The notes under the pieces were generated by a model, which was not told the origin of the DNA, ran no database searches, and saw only the letters and a program-made list of their open reading frames with translations. Shown here piece by piece: positions 37,905 to 47,530 of a stretch of 64,000 nt of DNA (within the stretch, counting starts at the first letter, position 1; each line of letters starts with the position of its first letter). The translations under genes and the position numbers were made by a program. Source of the stretch: JBGTSJ01 sp041940305 (GTDB taxonomy: Bacteria > Planctomycetota > Planctomycetia > Planctomycetales > Planctomycetaceae); the NCBI GenBank assembly GCA_041940305.1, contig JBGTSJ010000029.1, positions 4,023 to 68,022 on the forward strand, read 5' to 3'.

Positions 37905-40283
37905 TTACGTCCCGTCTGCGAGGTACAGAAACGGTCGGCGGAAGATGCCGCCGAAGTGATGGGGATTGTGGATGCGGAGGACCAGGCTGTTCGTGCCCGG
38001 GCGGAGCTTTCCGGCAAGATCGACGTCCCACTCAAAGCGGTAGTCGTTGAGCCACCAGACTCCCTTGAAGGGGCGGTGGGCGACCGGTTCGCCGTTGACA
38101 TACAGCCAGCACTCGTTGAACAGGCCGGGGAAGCGGAGCTTCACGGGCCCCTGCGTCTGCGCCGCGTCGAGGTCAAGGTCGGTCTGGTACCAAGCATGGC
38201 CGGTATAGCTCTGAAAGTCTTCGGTGACGACCCCCTGGGCCTGGGCGTAGAGGTCGGTGCGGAGCTGTTCCCAGTGGCCGGCGTTGCTGATGCGATCTTC
38301 GAGTGATACGGGCTGCGGGAGGCCGTTCCAGGCGGTGAGGTCGGCGGGCTGTTTCTCCCAGCCTTCCCGGAGGCCGACATCGTCGGGGTCGCGGCGGAAA
38401 TTCCAGACAAGGGGGAGCTTTGCGATGAGCCGGCCGTCGGGACCGTCGGTGTAGGGAATCAGCTCGCGGTACTGCTGGACTTCGCCGGGCCACCAGGCGT
38501 AGCCGTGTTCCCCAATGTTCTTGTACGTCGTGAAGCGGCCGTCCATGGCGGTGAGTTGCTCGCGGGCGGCGAGACCGCGTTCGCCGGCGGCCACGGCCCC
38601 CTTGTAGTCACAATCCGAGGCGGCCGCGGCGACCATACCCATATAAGCGTCGAGGACGTCGAACCCGAGGCGGGTGAAGCGGACTCGGTCCTGGTAGATC
38701 GGCTCGGCGCTGCCGACGGCCGCCTCAGCGGCCTGAATGTGCGTGCGGAGGGCGGCGACGAGTTCGGGAGTGTAGATCGCGGGAGCGAGGAAATACTCGT
38801 GCTCGGTGGCGATCGTGTTCTCCCAGGCCTGGAATATCGCGGGCCAGTATGCGGACATTGGCTGGGCGGCGGGGCCGTAGAAGGCTTGATAAAACTCCGC
38901 GAGGAGGGCGTCGACGTCGGCGTCGGGGTTCCAGAGAAGCTGGCCCCGGAGGTGAAGGTTGGTAAGAGTCGTTGCGAACGCGCCGCGGCTCTCGGTGTCG
39001 ACGCCCAGGAGGCCGGCGTCGCGGTAGTGTTTGACGTCCTCCTGGAAAGCCTGGTGGGAAGGATTGGGAAGGTCGCGCCAGACGAGCATGCTCTGGTCAT
39101 AGTCGTATATCGCGAGGCGACCCTGCATGACGTCGGCCCATTTGCGCATGATTTCGCCGTACTCGCGGCGGGGGGCGGACCGCGGGTCACTGATGGGATG
39201 GATCGGGTCGAAGTCGATCGGGGCGAGGTAGCCGACAAGGGGCTTCGCTGCCGTGATGTCGCGGACGGGGGGCAGGGTGATGTTCGAGTAGATGAGGAAG
39301 CCGATACGGGCCTGGCTGTCGGGGGCCTGGCGGAGGAGACGCTCGGCGACCTTGTTGTAGAACACCATGAAGGCGTCCGTGTAGGACTGGGTGAGGAAGT
39401 ACTTGTCGTACTGGAGGGCGATGAGCTGCTTGTCCTGCTCGGAGTCGGACTCGTAAACGCCGTCCTCCAGGCCCAGCATGATGTCTTCACCGCGGGCGAA
39501 CTGTGGGAGGATCTGGCCGGCGACATGGTCGGCGGTGCGATCCTCGGAAATGGGGACGTTGAACATCGTCTTGCCGGGGGGAATCAACTCTCTCGTATAA
39601 GTGGCGAGGTGATGGCCATTGGGGACGAGGGCGTCGTTGAAGAAGTTCCGCCGCATGAATTCATCGCGACCGGCGCCGTCGCCGTTCCAGCTCAGCCAGT
39701 AACGCCGAATCTCGAACGGAGGCGCATAGGCATGGTCGAGGGAGCCGACGCTGAGTTCGGCGTGGCGGGGAATGCATTCGCCGAACTCGCCCGGCATGTA
39801 CCAGCGGCACCCCCAACGGCGGAGGAGCTCGGCCACAGAGTAATAGTGGCTGTCGTCGTTCAGTCCGGCGAGGTAGACGCGGTTGGCGTCGCGGCGGAGG
39901 ACGATCGCGTCGGCACGGACGACGGCATCTTGCTTGGCGACGCTGGCCAGGGCCTCGCGGAGTGATGGCTGCGCGTCGAGGGCCGCGGTCCCGACGAGCA
40001 GGACCGGCGCGCCGCCGTTCAGCGCCGCCGCGGCCGATTCCGCGGTATCGGCGAGCTTCGGCTCGGCCCCGGTCATTCGGCCGACATAGTGCGCGAGGTC
40101 GACCGCCGCCTGCTTTTCCCAGACTCCGGCGTCGGGGGCGACGACGACCGTCGCGGTGGTGATCCCGCCAGAGGCGATTACGAGGTTCTCGACCCCAGGC
40201 TCGCCCGCGACCTGCGCTGCGGCGAAGGCAGCCGGCATGAGGGCCGACAGACAGATGGTCAGGGCCAGAAGGGTTTGACGCAT
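37905..40283 (-). CDS. Secreted DUF4838 glycosidase-like protein
   Basis: The 792-residue protein has a signal peptide (LLALTICLSALMPAAFA), an N-terminal hexosaminidase-like alpha/beta domain (KQAAVDLAHYVGRMTGAEPK), the DUF4838 barrel (LIYSNITLPPVR, WADVMQGRLAIYDYDQSMLV, LRGQLLWNPDADVDALLAEF) and a C-terminal galactose-binding-like sandwich (LFNECWLYVNGEPVAHRPF). DUF4838 proteins resemble alpha-glucuronidase and GH20-type enzymes and are common in planctomycete polysaccharide degradation, but no substrate can be named. The ATG at 40283 is preferred to a longer frame to 40370. The downstream neighbour is the CBM9-like gene. Confidence 0.8.
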   Translation of the reverse strand: MRQTLLALTICLSALMPAAFAAAQVAGEPGVENLVIASGGITTATVVVAPDAGVWEKQAAVDLAHYVGRMTGAEPKLADTAESAAAALNGGAPVLLVGTAALDAQPSLREALASVAKQDAVVRADAIVLRRDANRVYLAGLNDDSHYYSVAELLRRWGCRWYMPGEFGECIPRHAELSVGSLDHAYAPPFEIRRYWLSWNGDGAGRDEFMRRNFFNDALVPNGHHLATYTRELIPPGKTMFNVPISEDRTADHVAGQILPQFARGEDIMLGLEDGVYESDSEQDKQLIALQYDKYFLTQSYTDAFMVFYNKVAERLLRQAPDSQARIGFLIYSNITLPPVRDITAAKPLVGYLAPIDFDPIHPISDPRSAPRREYGEIMRKWADVMQGRLAIYDYDQSMLVWRDLPNPSHQAFQEDVKHYRDAGLLGVDTESRGAFATTLTNLHLRGQLLWNPDADVDALLAEFYQAFYGPAAQPMSAYWPAIFQAWENTIATEHEYFLAPAIYTPELVAALRTHIQAAEAAVGSAEPIYQDRVRFTRLGFDVLDAYMGMVAAAASDCDYKGAVAAGERGLAAREQLTAMDGRFTTYKNIGEHGYAWWPGEVQQYRELIPYTDGPDGRLIAKLPLVWNFRRDPDDVGLREGWEKQPADLTAWNGLPQPVSLEDRISNAGHWEQLRTDLYAQAQGVVTEDFQSYTGHAWYQTDLDLDAAQTQGPVKLRFPGLFNECWLYVNGEPVAHRPFKGVWWLNDYRFEWDVDLAGKLRPGTNSLVLRIHNPHHFGGIFRRPFLYLADGT

Positions 40284-40968
40284 CAAGTTATCCGCTCCCT
40301 CGCTCCAGATCCCGCCGCACGCTGGCCGTGCGGACCATGACGGTTTCATTCTTGCCGCCACCGGCCGCACGTCATGCGGCTGGGCGTGCCGATTGGGACG
40401 GACCCGCGGTGTGGCCCGTGGTTGGAACTTGAGGCCGCTAGGGTCACGTAAAGACGCTCATGCTGGCAGCATCGCACACCGCTTGCAACACCGCCCGGAC
40501 ACTGGTGAGAGGGCAAGATCACCGGACGATCTGCCACATTTCCCGCGAGCGCCGATCAGTCGAGCGGGCGACAAGCGAGTGGCTGGGACTCCATTTCACG
40601 CTAACGCTCCAGATGCTCCGCGACGTCTGTGCCGCTCAGCGGAGGCGCAGGCGACGGCGGACGGCGTGCAACCAGGCGCCCTAAGGTGGGACACTCGGTC
40701 CGTGGACGACCCAACGACGGGGGGAGCACGCTGGGGGGATTGTCAGACTGGCCCGAGAGAGGCGAGTCGAAACCGGGCCTCGCACGCACGCACGCGCGAG
40801 GGGGACTACCGGTAGACTACCGGATTCTCAACCGGCCAATTCTTGGAGTAACGAGAAAGCACGGGAGACAATGCACTTGAGTGACAGTGTTTGCAAATGG
40901 CGTCTTGGAGGCTAAAGTGTGGCTAAAACACCGAAGAATCTCGGGTTTATTTGCGACGGAAGAATTGT
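40284..40968. other. Intergenic stretch at the right end of the island
   Basis: About 685 bases between the start of the DUF4838 gene and the tRNA-derived repeat. Short overlapping frames exist on both strands, but they are Arg/Pro/Ala-rich with no domain, so I see no gene here. Confidence 0.4.
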
Positions 40969-41012
40969 CTGGCAGCCATGAGGTCAAGGGTTCGAGTCCC
41001 TCATCCTCCACT
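40969..41012. repeat. Right attachment-site copy (attR-like), 3' half of tRNA-Ala
   Basis: Matches 9630-9673 at 43 of 44 positions, from the anticodon loop to just past the discriminator base. No 5' half is present, so it is not a tRNA gene. The hairpin 32 bp downstream would fit as the original terminator of the tRNA before the island inserted. Confidence 0.85.
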
Positions 41013-41044
41013 TCCTTGTACTGCACCAGCTCGCAGTGTGCCGC

Positions 41045-41066
41045 AACCCCGGAACTCTCGGGGGTT
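41045..41066. terminator. Hairpin terminator behind the tRNA fragment
   Basis: A 7-bp perfect stem AACCCCG/CGGGGTT around loop GAACTCT, followed by TCCGTTTGT. It is the best candidate for the native tRNA-Ala terminator displaced by the island. Confidence 0.7.
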
Positions 41067-41319
41067 TCCGTTTGTGTGCTGCAATGGCTGCGAGTCGATC
41101 CGTGCCGCTTCGACTGATTGCTGCAACATTCTCTGCGGGAAGTGTTCGTCGGACGTCTGGACGACTGTCGTTCTCACAGAGTTGTCTTGCAATGGACAAG
41201 GACTTGGGCCCGACGCACGATTAGCGAAGATGCTCGCCTGCCGTTGAGCGCCATGGCCGTCGACTTCCAATGTGGTCCACGGCAGGTCGCAACGCGTTAC
41301 TGACGGGGAGTGCTGCCAG

Positions 41320-41727
41320 ATGAAGACGTTCATTCAATGGCTGCTGATCGTCTGGTTCGTCAGTCTGGCGCTCCTCGCCCTAATTCCCAGTATTCGACTT
41401 CTGTCATGTGTGCCGGAGCAGGTGACGGTCGATCCGCTTCCCACCGCCCCTGACCCGCCGCAGGATTCAACCGATCCGACTGCACTCAGCATCTATACGC
41501 AGCAAGTCGCTGCCTATAACGCGTCGGTAACAGCGTACAAGTCCCGATTGGACGACCTGCGAACGAGGGACTTTCACGCAACGTATGAACTGGTCGTTCG
41601 AAATACGCTGACAACGCTAATGGCGACGATTGTGGGCGGTCTGGCCACATTCGCGTTCGCGAGGGCGTTGGACAACAACAATCGCATGCGGCACAACCGT
41701 GAGCCGGAGCGACTCACATTCTTTTGA
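41320..41727 (+). CDS. Small membrane protein of unknown function
   Basis: The 135-residue protein has an N-terminal helix (WLLIVWFVSLALLALIPSI), an outer Pro/Asp-rich and helical part (TALSIYTQQVAAYNASVTAY), a second helix (LMATIVGGLATFAFARAL) and a basic tail. No family is recognised. GGGGAG upstream of the ATG at 41320 supports this start. The following gap 41728-42091 shows no gene. Confidence 0.55.
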   Translation: MKTFIQWLLIVWFVSLALLALIPSIRLLSCVPEQVTVDPLPTAPDPPQDSTDPTALSIYTQQVAAYNASVTAYKSRLDDLRTRDFHATYELVVRNTLTTLMATIVGGLATFAFARALDNNNRMRHNREPERLTFF

Positions 41728-42091
41728 GTTGCAGGGCCGAAATTCGACGAACATGCCCATGGGCCGAGCCCGCAGCCGGCCCATTTTCCAGTGGACAATC
41801 TGCACCGCCCGCCGGGAGATCGTAGTCCGGTCGAAATGCGCTTCGTGAGGATCGCACAAAGTCTATGCCGGTGACGACCAGGCTTGTCCGGAGGCGGGCC
41901 TGCCATCGGCGTGATTCATTCACTCGGGACGATTGATACGGGCTCGGGGCAGGTTGCAACGGTTGATCGGGCCGGGCCCAAGCAGTCTGCCGGCGGCTGT
42001 GGGGGAGACGAGCGGTAGTGCCTGCTGCGACTGCGCAGCAACCTACATTTTGAGCGCTGATCCCCTCCCGTCACGATCCCCCGCGTCCGGC

Positions 42092-42847
42092 ATGATTCAG
42101 GTCCACGAATTTCACAAGACGTACGAACGTACGCCCGCCGTGCGAGGTCTCTCCTTCGAGGTCGCACCGGGGCAGATTCTCGGGCTGATCGGTCCCAACG
42201 GAGCCGGCAAGACGACCACCATGCGGGCGATCAGTGGCATGATCGCGCCGTCCTCAGGCCGACTGCAGGTCGCCGGTCATGACGTTGTTTCCGATCCGGT
42301 CGCCGCCAAACGGCTGCTCGCCTACGTCCCCGACGATCCGCAGCTGTTCTGGGATCTGACGGTCGAGCAGCATCTGGCTTTTACGGCGGCAGCGTACGGA
42401 GTCGCGTCGCCCGATGGTCCCGCGGCGGCGCTGCTGGAGCGATTTGAACTCGCCGGCAGACGCCGCACTCCGGCCCGGGATCTGTCCCGCGGCATGCGAC
42501 AGAAACTGGCCATCTGCTGCGCGTATCTGCACGATCCCTCCGCGCTCCTCCTGGACGAGCCGCTGACAGGGCTCGATCCGCTCGGCATCCGAGTGCTGAA
42601 GGAGTCGCTCCGGGAACGGGCTGCTGCGGGAGCTGCAGTGATCGTCAGCTCCCATCTGCTGGCGATGGTGGAAGACCTGTGCACGCATGTGCTGATCCTG
42701 TCACAGGGGGAATCCCGCTACTTCGGGACGGCCGACGGTCTGCGCGACACGTTCCTGACGGGAGAGGACGAACGGACGCTCGAACGCATCTTCTTTGTCG
42801 CGACGCGCACCGCGGCCGCATCCGAACGAGTCAGCGCCGGCGCATGA
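42092..42847 (+). CDS. ABC transporter ATP-binding protein
   Basis: The 251-residue ATPase has Walker A GPNGAGKTTTM, the Q-loop region YVPDDPQLF, the signature LSRGMRQKLA, Walker B ALLLDEPLTGLDP and the switch histidine in VSSHLL. It belongs to the ABC-2 (drug/polysaccharide/lipid export) type. Its stop codon overlaps the ATG of the permease gene at 42844 (ATGA), so the two are translationally coupled. The substrate is unknown. The ATG at 42092 begins right before MIQVHEFHKTYE; the frame upstream is not conserved. Confidence 0.93.
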   Translation: MIQVHEFHKTYERTPAVRGLSFEVAPGQILGLIGPNGAGKTTTMRAISGMIAPSSGRLQVAGHDVVSDPVAAKRLLAYVPDDPQLFWDLTVEQHLAFTAAAYGVASPDGPAAALLERFELAGRRRTPARDLSRGMRQKLAICCAYLHDPSALLLDEPLTGLDPLGIRVLKESLRERAAAGAAVIVSSHLLAMVEDLCTHVLILSQGESRYFGTADGLRDTFLTGEDERTLERIFFVATRTAAASERVSAGA

Positions 42848-44532
42848 GCGGACTGGGACAACTGCATCCGGCGCTGCGGCGGCTGCTGGTCTTCCAGGGG
42901 CAGGCACGGCTGCGCCGCATCGCCGGCGCATTCGCAACGCCGCGCCGCGCCGTGCTCTCGGCGTTGGCATTGACGCTGGCGCTGGTCTGGCTGAGTAACG
43001 CGTTCCTGAGCGTCGTCTTTCGCGATCCCTACGACCCGGCCGCTCTCCGCCGCTGGCTCCCGCTCGTGCCGCTGCTGTACGTGGCATGGCATCTGTTGAA
43101 GACCGCCTGGCGACGGCCCGACGAAGCCTTTGAGTGGACGGCTTCCGAACGCGAACTGATCTGCGGCGGCCCCTTCACGCTGCGTGAGCAGGTGCTCTAT
43201 CGGGCGGCCGTGATGTTGAGCGCGACGCTGCTGAAGGCCGTATGCGCAACGCTGCTACTCTTGCCCGACCTGGCTGTCGCGTGGTCCGGGTTCATCGGGA
43301 TCCTGCTGGGACTGGCGTTCGCGGACCTGATCCGCATGTGCATCGACGTTACGGCGGCCGGCATCGGTCAGCGAGCCTATGACATGCTGCGCGGCGCGAT
43401 TGCGGCCGCGGCCACCGCCTGGGTGGTGTCGGCAGTGCTCGCGACTCCCGACCTGCAGCCGGCTGTGGAGAGCGGCGGCGGTATCGCCGGATCATTGAGA
43501 TGGCTGTCTGGCTTCCTGCAGGGGGCTGGCCGGCTGCTCGATACGCCCGTCGGCGCATTGGCGCTGGCGCCGTTCCAAGTGTTCGCCGAACTCGTCGTGG
43601 CACAGTCGGTCAGTCTGGAATTGTTCTGGAACCTGCTGTTTGCGGTGGTCGTCACCGTGGGATTACTGCCCGTTGCGGTCATCCTGCATGAACGCCTGGG
43701 CCGAATGGAAACCCGCTACGAGGCCATCATCGGCTACGCCGCCGTCGAAGAGCGGGGCGAAAGCGGCCCTGCACTCCCATTGACTCAAATCCGCCGCTGG
43801 CAGGGCATCGGGCCGATTGCGTGGCGGCAACTGGTCGGAGTGCAGCAACACGCGGGGGCGCTCCTGCTGGCGCTCACAGCGCCGGCGATCCTCTCCTGCC
43901 TCCCGCTTATGCAGCGCCTCGATCCCGTCCCGACAATGACGTACGTCTCCGCGGCGCTCGCGTTCTACTCGCTGCTGCTCCTGCCGGCGGCGCTCAAGTT
44001 TGATTTTCGGCGGGACGTCGAGCGTCTGGGGACGTTGAAGCAGCTCCCCATCCGGCCGCTGCACGTCGCCATCGGACAACTGGCCGCGCCGGTGCTCGTC
44101 GCCAGCGGCTTCCAGCTGACAATCCTCATTGCGGCCTATATATGGCGTCCTGCCCCGATTCCCTTCCTGCTGGCCGCCGCGACGTTCCTGATTCCGCTGA
44201 ACGTCCTGATCTTTGCGATGGAGAACACAATCTTCCTGCTGTACCCGTACCGGCTGAATCAGGAAGGGCTTGAGATCTTTCTCCGGACGACCCTCACATT
44301 CACGGCCAAGAGCCTCCTCTTCGCCGTCGCTCTGGTGGTCGTCTACCTGCTGTCACAGGCCGCGCGCGACATCGCGGAGACTCCGCTGCTGCGTCCGCTG
44401 CTCGGCGTCGACCATCGCGCCGCGTTCGCCGTCGCGATGTGGTGCAGCGTGACCGCGTCGGCGGCGGGTTTCACCTGGCTGCTGTCGCGAGTCTACGATC
44501 GTCACGACGCCTGCCTCGACCGCGTCGCCTGA
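42844..44532 (+). CDS. ABC-2 type transporter permease
   Basis: The 562-residue protein has about 12 hydrophobic segments, including ALALTLALVWLSNAFLSVVF near 40 and FLLAAATFLIPLNVLIFAME near 465, with a soluble loop in the middle (LTQIRRWQGIGPIAWRQLVG). It overlaps the ATPase gene by 4 bp and must be its membrane partner. It is large for an ABC-2 permease, suggesting a fused pair of half-permeases. It ends 15 bp before the convergent glycosyltransferase at 44547. Confidence 0.8.
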   Translation: MSGLGQLHPALRRLLVFQGQARLRRIAGAFATPRRAVLSALALTLALVWLSNAFLSVVFRDPYDPAALRRWLPLVPLLYVAWHLLKTAWRRPDEAFEWTASERELICGGPFTLREQVLYRAAVMLSATLLKAVCATLLLLPDLAVAWSGFIGILLGLAFADLIRMCIDVTAAGIGQRAYDMLRGAIAAAATAWVVSAVLATPDLQPAVESGGGIAGSLRWLSGFLQGAGRLLDTPVGALALAPFQVFAELVVAQSVSLELFWNLLFAVVVTVGLLPVAVILHERLGRMETRYEAIIGYAAVEERGESGPALPLTQIRRWQGIGPIAWRQLVGVQQHAGALLLALTAPAILSCLPLMQRLDPVPTMTYVSAALAFYSLLLLPAALKFDFRRDVERLGTLKQLPIRPLHVAIGQLAAPVLVASGFQLTILIAAYIWRPAPIPFLLAAATFLIPLNVLIFAMENTIFLLYPYRLNQEGLEIFLRTTLTFTAKSLLFAVALVVVYLLSQAARDIAETPLLRPLLGVDHRAAFAVAMWCSVTASAAGFTWLLSRVYDRHDACLDRVA

Positions 44533-44546
44533 AACGGCCGCGCCCC

Positions 44547-46088
44547 TCAGGGAGGCGACTCAACCGGCGACCGATACACCTCTGCGTAACAGGTGAACGG
44601 AGTCTCCGCGCCGGCGGAGTAGAGATACTCAGCGCCGGTCAGTTCCGGGATGCCGGACCTCAATCCGAGCCGACTGACGATCAGGATGTCGTACGGCGGC
44701 GTCGGCAGCAGGAACTCGTCCGGGTCGCGCTTGGCCAGCGTGGTATCCCGTCCCGTCGCCCACACGTCGAAGACGTACGCCGCATCCACGAGATACCGGT
44801 CGCCGGGGGGCAGATGATCCAGGAGCGAACCGACAAAGCAGGCACGCGACGCCTTGCATTCATTCCAGTTCTGGTAGGCGGCCCAGGAGGTCCGCAGGCC
44901 GGAGCCGGGCAGGTGGCACAGCAGCAGAAACGCCCAGCACGCCCAGACGGCGTTGCTCCGGGAGAATCCCGGTCTGGTGGACAGTACCTCCGCCAGATGC
45001 GTGAGTCCCAGCAGCCAGAATGCGGCGGGGTAGCACCAGTACCCCATTGCGGGATGCCGCTCATTCAAGAGCAGAGTGAGCAGCAGCACTCCTCCGGCCG
45101 CCATCGCTCCGAGAAACCCTGCTGCTGCTGATCTCCGGCAGACGGCCAGCGCACCCAGCGCGCCGACTGCGCCCATTGCCAGTTGCAGCGGGCCGAGCCG
45201 CTCCAGAGTGGGAGCGTATTGCGCGGCCACTCCCCGCCACGGCGCCAGCAGGCGGCTTCCAAGGCCAGGGCCGGCCGGTGACAGCACATTCTGGCTGAAT
45301 TGCTCCTGGAACAATGCCGGATGCTGAGCAATCAGGATCAACCACATCGCAGCCGTGAGCAGGGCAGCCGCTGCCAGGAGGGCGAATCGGCCGACCTTCT
45401 GTGCCGCACTTCCGGCAGTCATCGGCGCCATGATTCCCAATTGAATCGCGGCGACGAGAGCCACCGGGTGGGCCAGGCCCGCGAGTCCCAGCAGCGCTCC
45501 GCAAACGACCAGCCGGCGCCACTCCGGATTGACGCGCCACTTCAGAAAGACCCACACGGCGGCCAACTGGAGCGCTCCGCAGACCATGTCGGGACGCGCG
45601 TAGGTTGCCGGGAAGTAGACGGCGCGCGAAAGCGAGTACAAACCTGCCGCCGCCAGCGCACTCGCAGCGGACATCCCTGCGGCCCGTCCGATCAGAAACA
45701 CCAGGCCAATCGCCCCGGCGCCCGCCACGGCCGACGCCACGCGCGCAGCGGGGTATCCCGGTCCGATCGCTCCGTGGAAGGGGGCCGACCAATAGAAATA
45801 CAGAGGCGGCAGCGAGTACAGCGCCACGTCGGCGTCGCGAAACCCGGTCGCGGCAGCACGCGGCGGCTCATAGGGAATGCGTGGAATCCCCTCGTTCCAG
45901 ACCGTCCAGCCGGGTACGGCAAACAGGTCCTCATCGATCCCGCCCGGGGCGTGCCAGAGCACTGGACCCCTGAGGAGGGCGAACGCGGCAATGATCCCCG
46001 CGAGCGCCAGCCAACTGCTTCGCCGGGTCGGAGCCAGCATCAATCCTGGAGGCGCACTCGAATCGGTCGGGGAGGGAGTCGATGCCAT
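44547..46088 (-). CDS. ArnT/PMT-like membrane glycosyltransferase (GT-C)
   Basis: The 513-residue protein has about 11 membrane helices, an acidic first outer loop (GGIDEDLFAVPG) that would hold the catalytic Asp/Glu of GT-C enzymes, and a soluble C-terminal tail. SLSRAVYFPATYARPDMVCG matches the conserved helix region of the ArnT-like family. It closely parallels 50088-51662 (same DED-x-FAVPG and PRIPY/F elements). Such enzymes use polyprenyl-phosphate sugars in the outer leaflet. It is divergent from the UDP-sugar dehydrogenase, and this locus probably builds a surface glycan. Confidence 0.8.
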   Translation of the reverse strand: MASTPSPTDSSAPPGLMLAPTRRSSWLALAGIIAAFALLRGPVLWHAPGGIDEDLFAVPGWTVWNEGIPRIPYEPPRAAATGFRDADVALYSLPPLYFYWSAPFHGAIGPGYPAARVASAVAGAGAIGLVFLIGRAAGMSAASALAAAGLYSLSRAVYFPATYARPDMVCGALQLAAVWVFLKWRVNPEWRRLVVCGALLGLAGLAHPVALVAAIQLGIMAPMTAGSAAQKVGRFALLAAAALLTAAMWLILIAQHPALFQEQFSQNVLSPAGPGLGSRLLAPWRGVAAQYAPTLERLGPLQLAMGAVGALGALAVCRRSAAAGFLGAMAAGGVLLLTLLLNERHPAMGYWCYPAAFWLLGLTHLAEVLSTRPGFSRSNAVWACWAFLLLCHLPGSGLRTSWAAYQNWNECKASRACFVGSLLDHLPPGDRYLVDAAYVFDVWATGRDTTLAKRDPDEFLLPTPPYDILIVSRLGLRSGIPELTGAEYLYSAGAETPFTCYAEVYRSPVESPP

Positions 46089-46252
46089 CGTCGCGGAAGC
46101 CTGGCTGATGCTCGCACCGCTGTGCTGAAGCCCTGCACGCGCCCGCCGCCCAACAGCACGCGTTGTGGTCGTGAGGACAGCCGTATCGCCGATCCGTTAC
46201 ACTGGCAGGGCGAGCGAAACGCGACAGACGCGCAGTCTCCGGCAGGCAGATT

Positions 46253-47467
46253 ATGGCGACGGAACAGATCGTAACTCAAATCGCGCACTCCCGCGCCATT
46301 GCCGTGGTCGGCGGGTGCGGCCACGTGGGGCTGCCGCTCGGACTGTTCTTGTGCGATGTCGGCCACCGGGTGACACTGCTGGACACCAATGCATCCGGAC
46401 TGCGGGATCTCGCGGACGGCCGGATGCCGTTTCATGAGCGCGGCGCCGATGAACTCCTGCCGCGCTGCCTGAAGTCGGGCCGGCTGCAGCTGACGGGAGA
46501 TCCCGGCACGTTGAGCGATCAGGAAGTCGTCATCGTCACGATCGGCACGCCGGTCGACGAGTATCTGGACCCCAATATCCGCACGTTCGACCGGGTGCTC
46601 GACGGCGTCCTCCAGCGGATGCGGGATGGGCAGCTGCTGATCGTCCGCAGCACGGTGTTTCCGGGTGTCACGGAGCGTCTGGGTCGCCAGGTTGCTGAGC
46701 GGGCTTTGAATGTGCATGTGGCCTACTGCCCCGAACGGATTGCCCAGGGACACGCCCTGCGCGAACTCACGGAGTTGCCGCAGTTGGTCTCCGGCTGCAC
46801 GCCGGAAGCCGCGGAGCGGGCCGCGCAACTGTTTCGCGAACTCGGGGCCGACATCATCGAACTGACTCCCGTGGAGGCGGAACTGGCCAAGCTGTTCACC
46901 AATTCCTACCGCTACATCAATTTCGCGATCTCCAACCAGTTCTATATGCTGGCCGAACGGCACGGGGCGGACTTCGACCGCATCTATGACGCGATCACGC
47001 GCGACTACCCGCGGATGCAGGGCTTCGCCCGGTCCGGATTCGCCGGCGGCCCCTGCCTGCTGAAAGATACCATGCAACTCGCGTCCTTCAATCACAACCT
47101 GCTGACGCTCGGGCAGCACGCGATGATGATCAACGAGGGGTTGCCGCGCTTCCTTGTCGATCAGCTCAAGACCACCCGCAATCTGCAGGACGAAACCGTC
47201 GGCATCCTGGGCATGGCATTCAAGGGGAATTGCGACGATCCCCGCAGTTCGTTGTCCTACAAACTCCGCAAGGTGCTCACGCTGGAGTGCAAGCGCGTGC
47301 TCTGCACCGACCCGTATATCGACGATCCTGAGTTCGTCCCGCTTGACGAGTGCATCAACGAGTCGGATGTACTGATCCTGGGGGCATGTCACAATGAGTA
47401 CCGCGGCCTGAGCATCCGAAAGCCTTTGGTGGATGTGTTCGGGTACCTTCGCCGAGCCGTATGTTGA
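46253..47467 (+). CDS. UDP-sugar 6-dehydrogenase (UDP-glucose/UDP-ManNAc type)
   Basis: The 404-residue NAD-dependent enzyme should oxidise a nucleotide sugar to its uronic acid for surface-glycan synthesis. It has the Rossmann motif VVGGCGHVGLPLGLFL, VIVTIGTPVDEYLDPN, STVFPGVTERLG, the VEAELAKLFTNSYRYINFAI helix, the catalytic cysteine in GFAGGPCLLKDT, and GMAFKGNCDDPRSSLSYKL. The pattern fits the WecC/UDP-ManNAc branch as well as UDP-glucose dehydrogenases, so the exact substrate is open. Downstream are an unknown protein, an epimerase and a GT2. Confidence 0.9.
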   Translation: MATEQIVTQIAHSRAIAVVGGCGHVGLPLGLFLCDVGHRVTLLDTNASGLRDLADGRMPFHERGADELLPRCLKSGRLQLTGDPGTLSDQEVVIVTIGTPVDEYLDPNIRTFDRVLDGVLQRMRDGQLLIVRSTVFPGVTERLGRQVAERALNVHVAYCPERIAQGHALRELTELPQLVSGCTPEAAERAAQLFRELGADIIELTPVEAELAKLFTNSYRYINFAISNQFYMLAERHGADFDRIYDAITRDYPRMQGFARSGFAGGPCLLKDTMQLASFNHNLLTLGQHAMMINEGLPRFLVDQLKTTRNLQDETVGILGMAFKGNCDDPRSSLSYKLRKVLTLECKRVLCTDPYIDDPEFVPLDECINESDVLILGACHNEYRGLSIRKPLVDVFGYLRRAVC

Positions 47468-47530
47468 TCCGTTGTCTCGAATGGACGGGAATCAAAGTCC
47501 AACAGACTTGGAGCACGCGCCGGCGTATCT

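Larger units (their letters stand above)
9630..41012. mobile_element. Putative genomic island integrated in tRNA-Ala
   Basis: The interval is bounded by two copies of a 44-bp sequence covering the 3' half of tRNA-Ala (9630-9673 and 40969-41012, one mismatch). A tyrosine integrase remnant starts 110 bp inside the left copy, the classic arrangement of an element inserted into a tRNA 3' end. The left half is crowded with broken recombination, transposase and methyltransferase fragments and genes with nonsense codons. The right half has intact secreted/envelope operons. The island may be a composite of several insertions, and the exact mobile unit is an inference. Confidence 0.65.

Noticed and set aside
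38505..39965. 486-codon open frame antisense to the DUF4838 gene
   Set aside because: Val/Gly/Glu-rich with no domain; the minus strand is clearly coding.
40969..41012. A second tRNA-Ala gene
   Set aside because: Only the 3' half is present; there is no D-arm or 5' acceptor strand.
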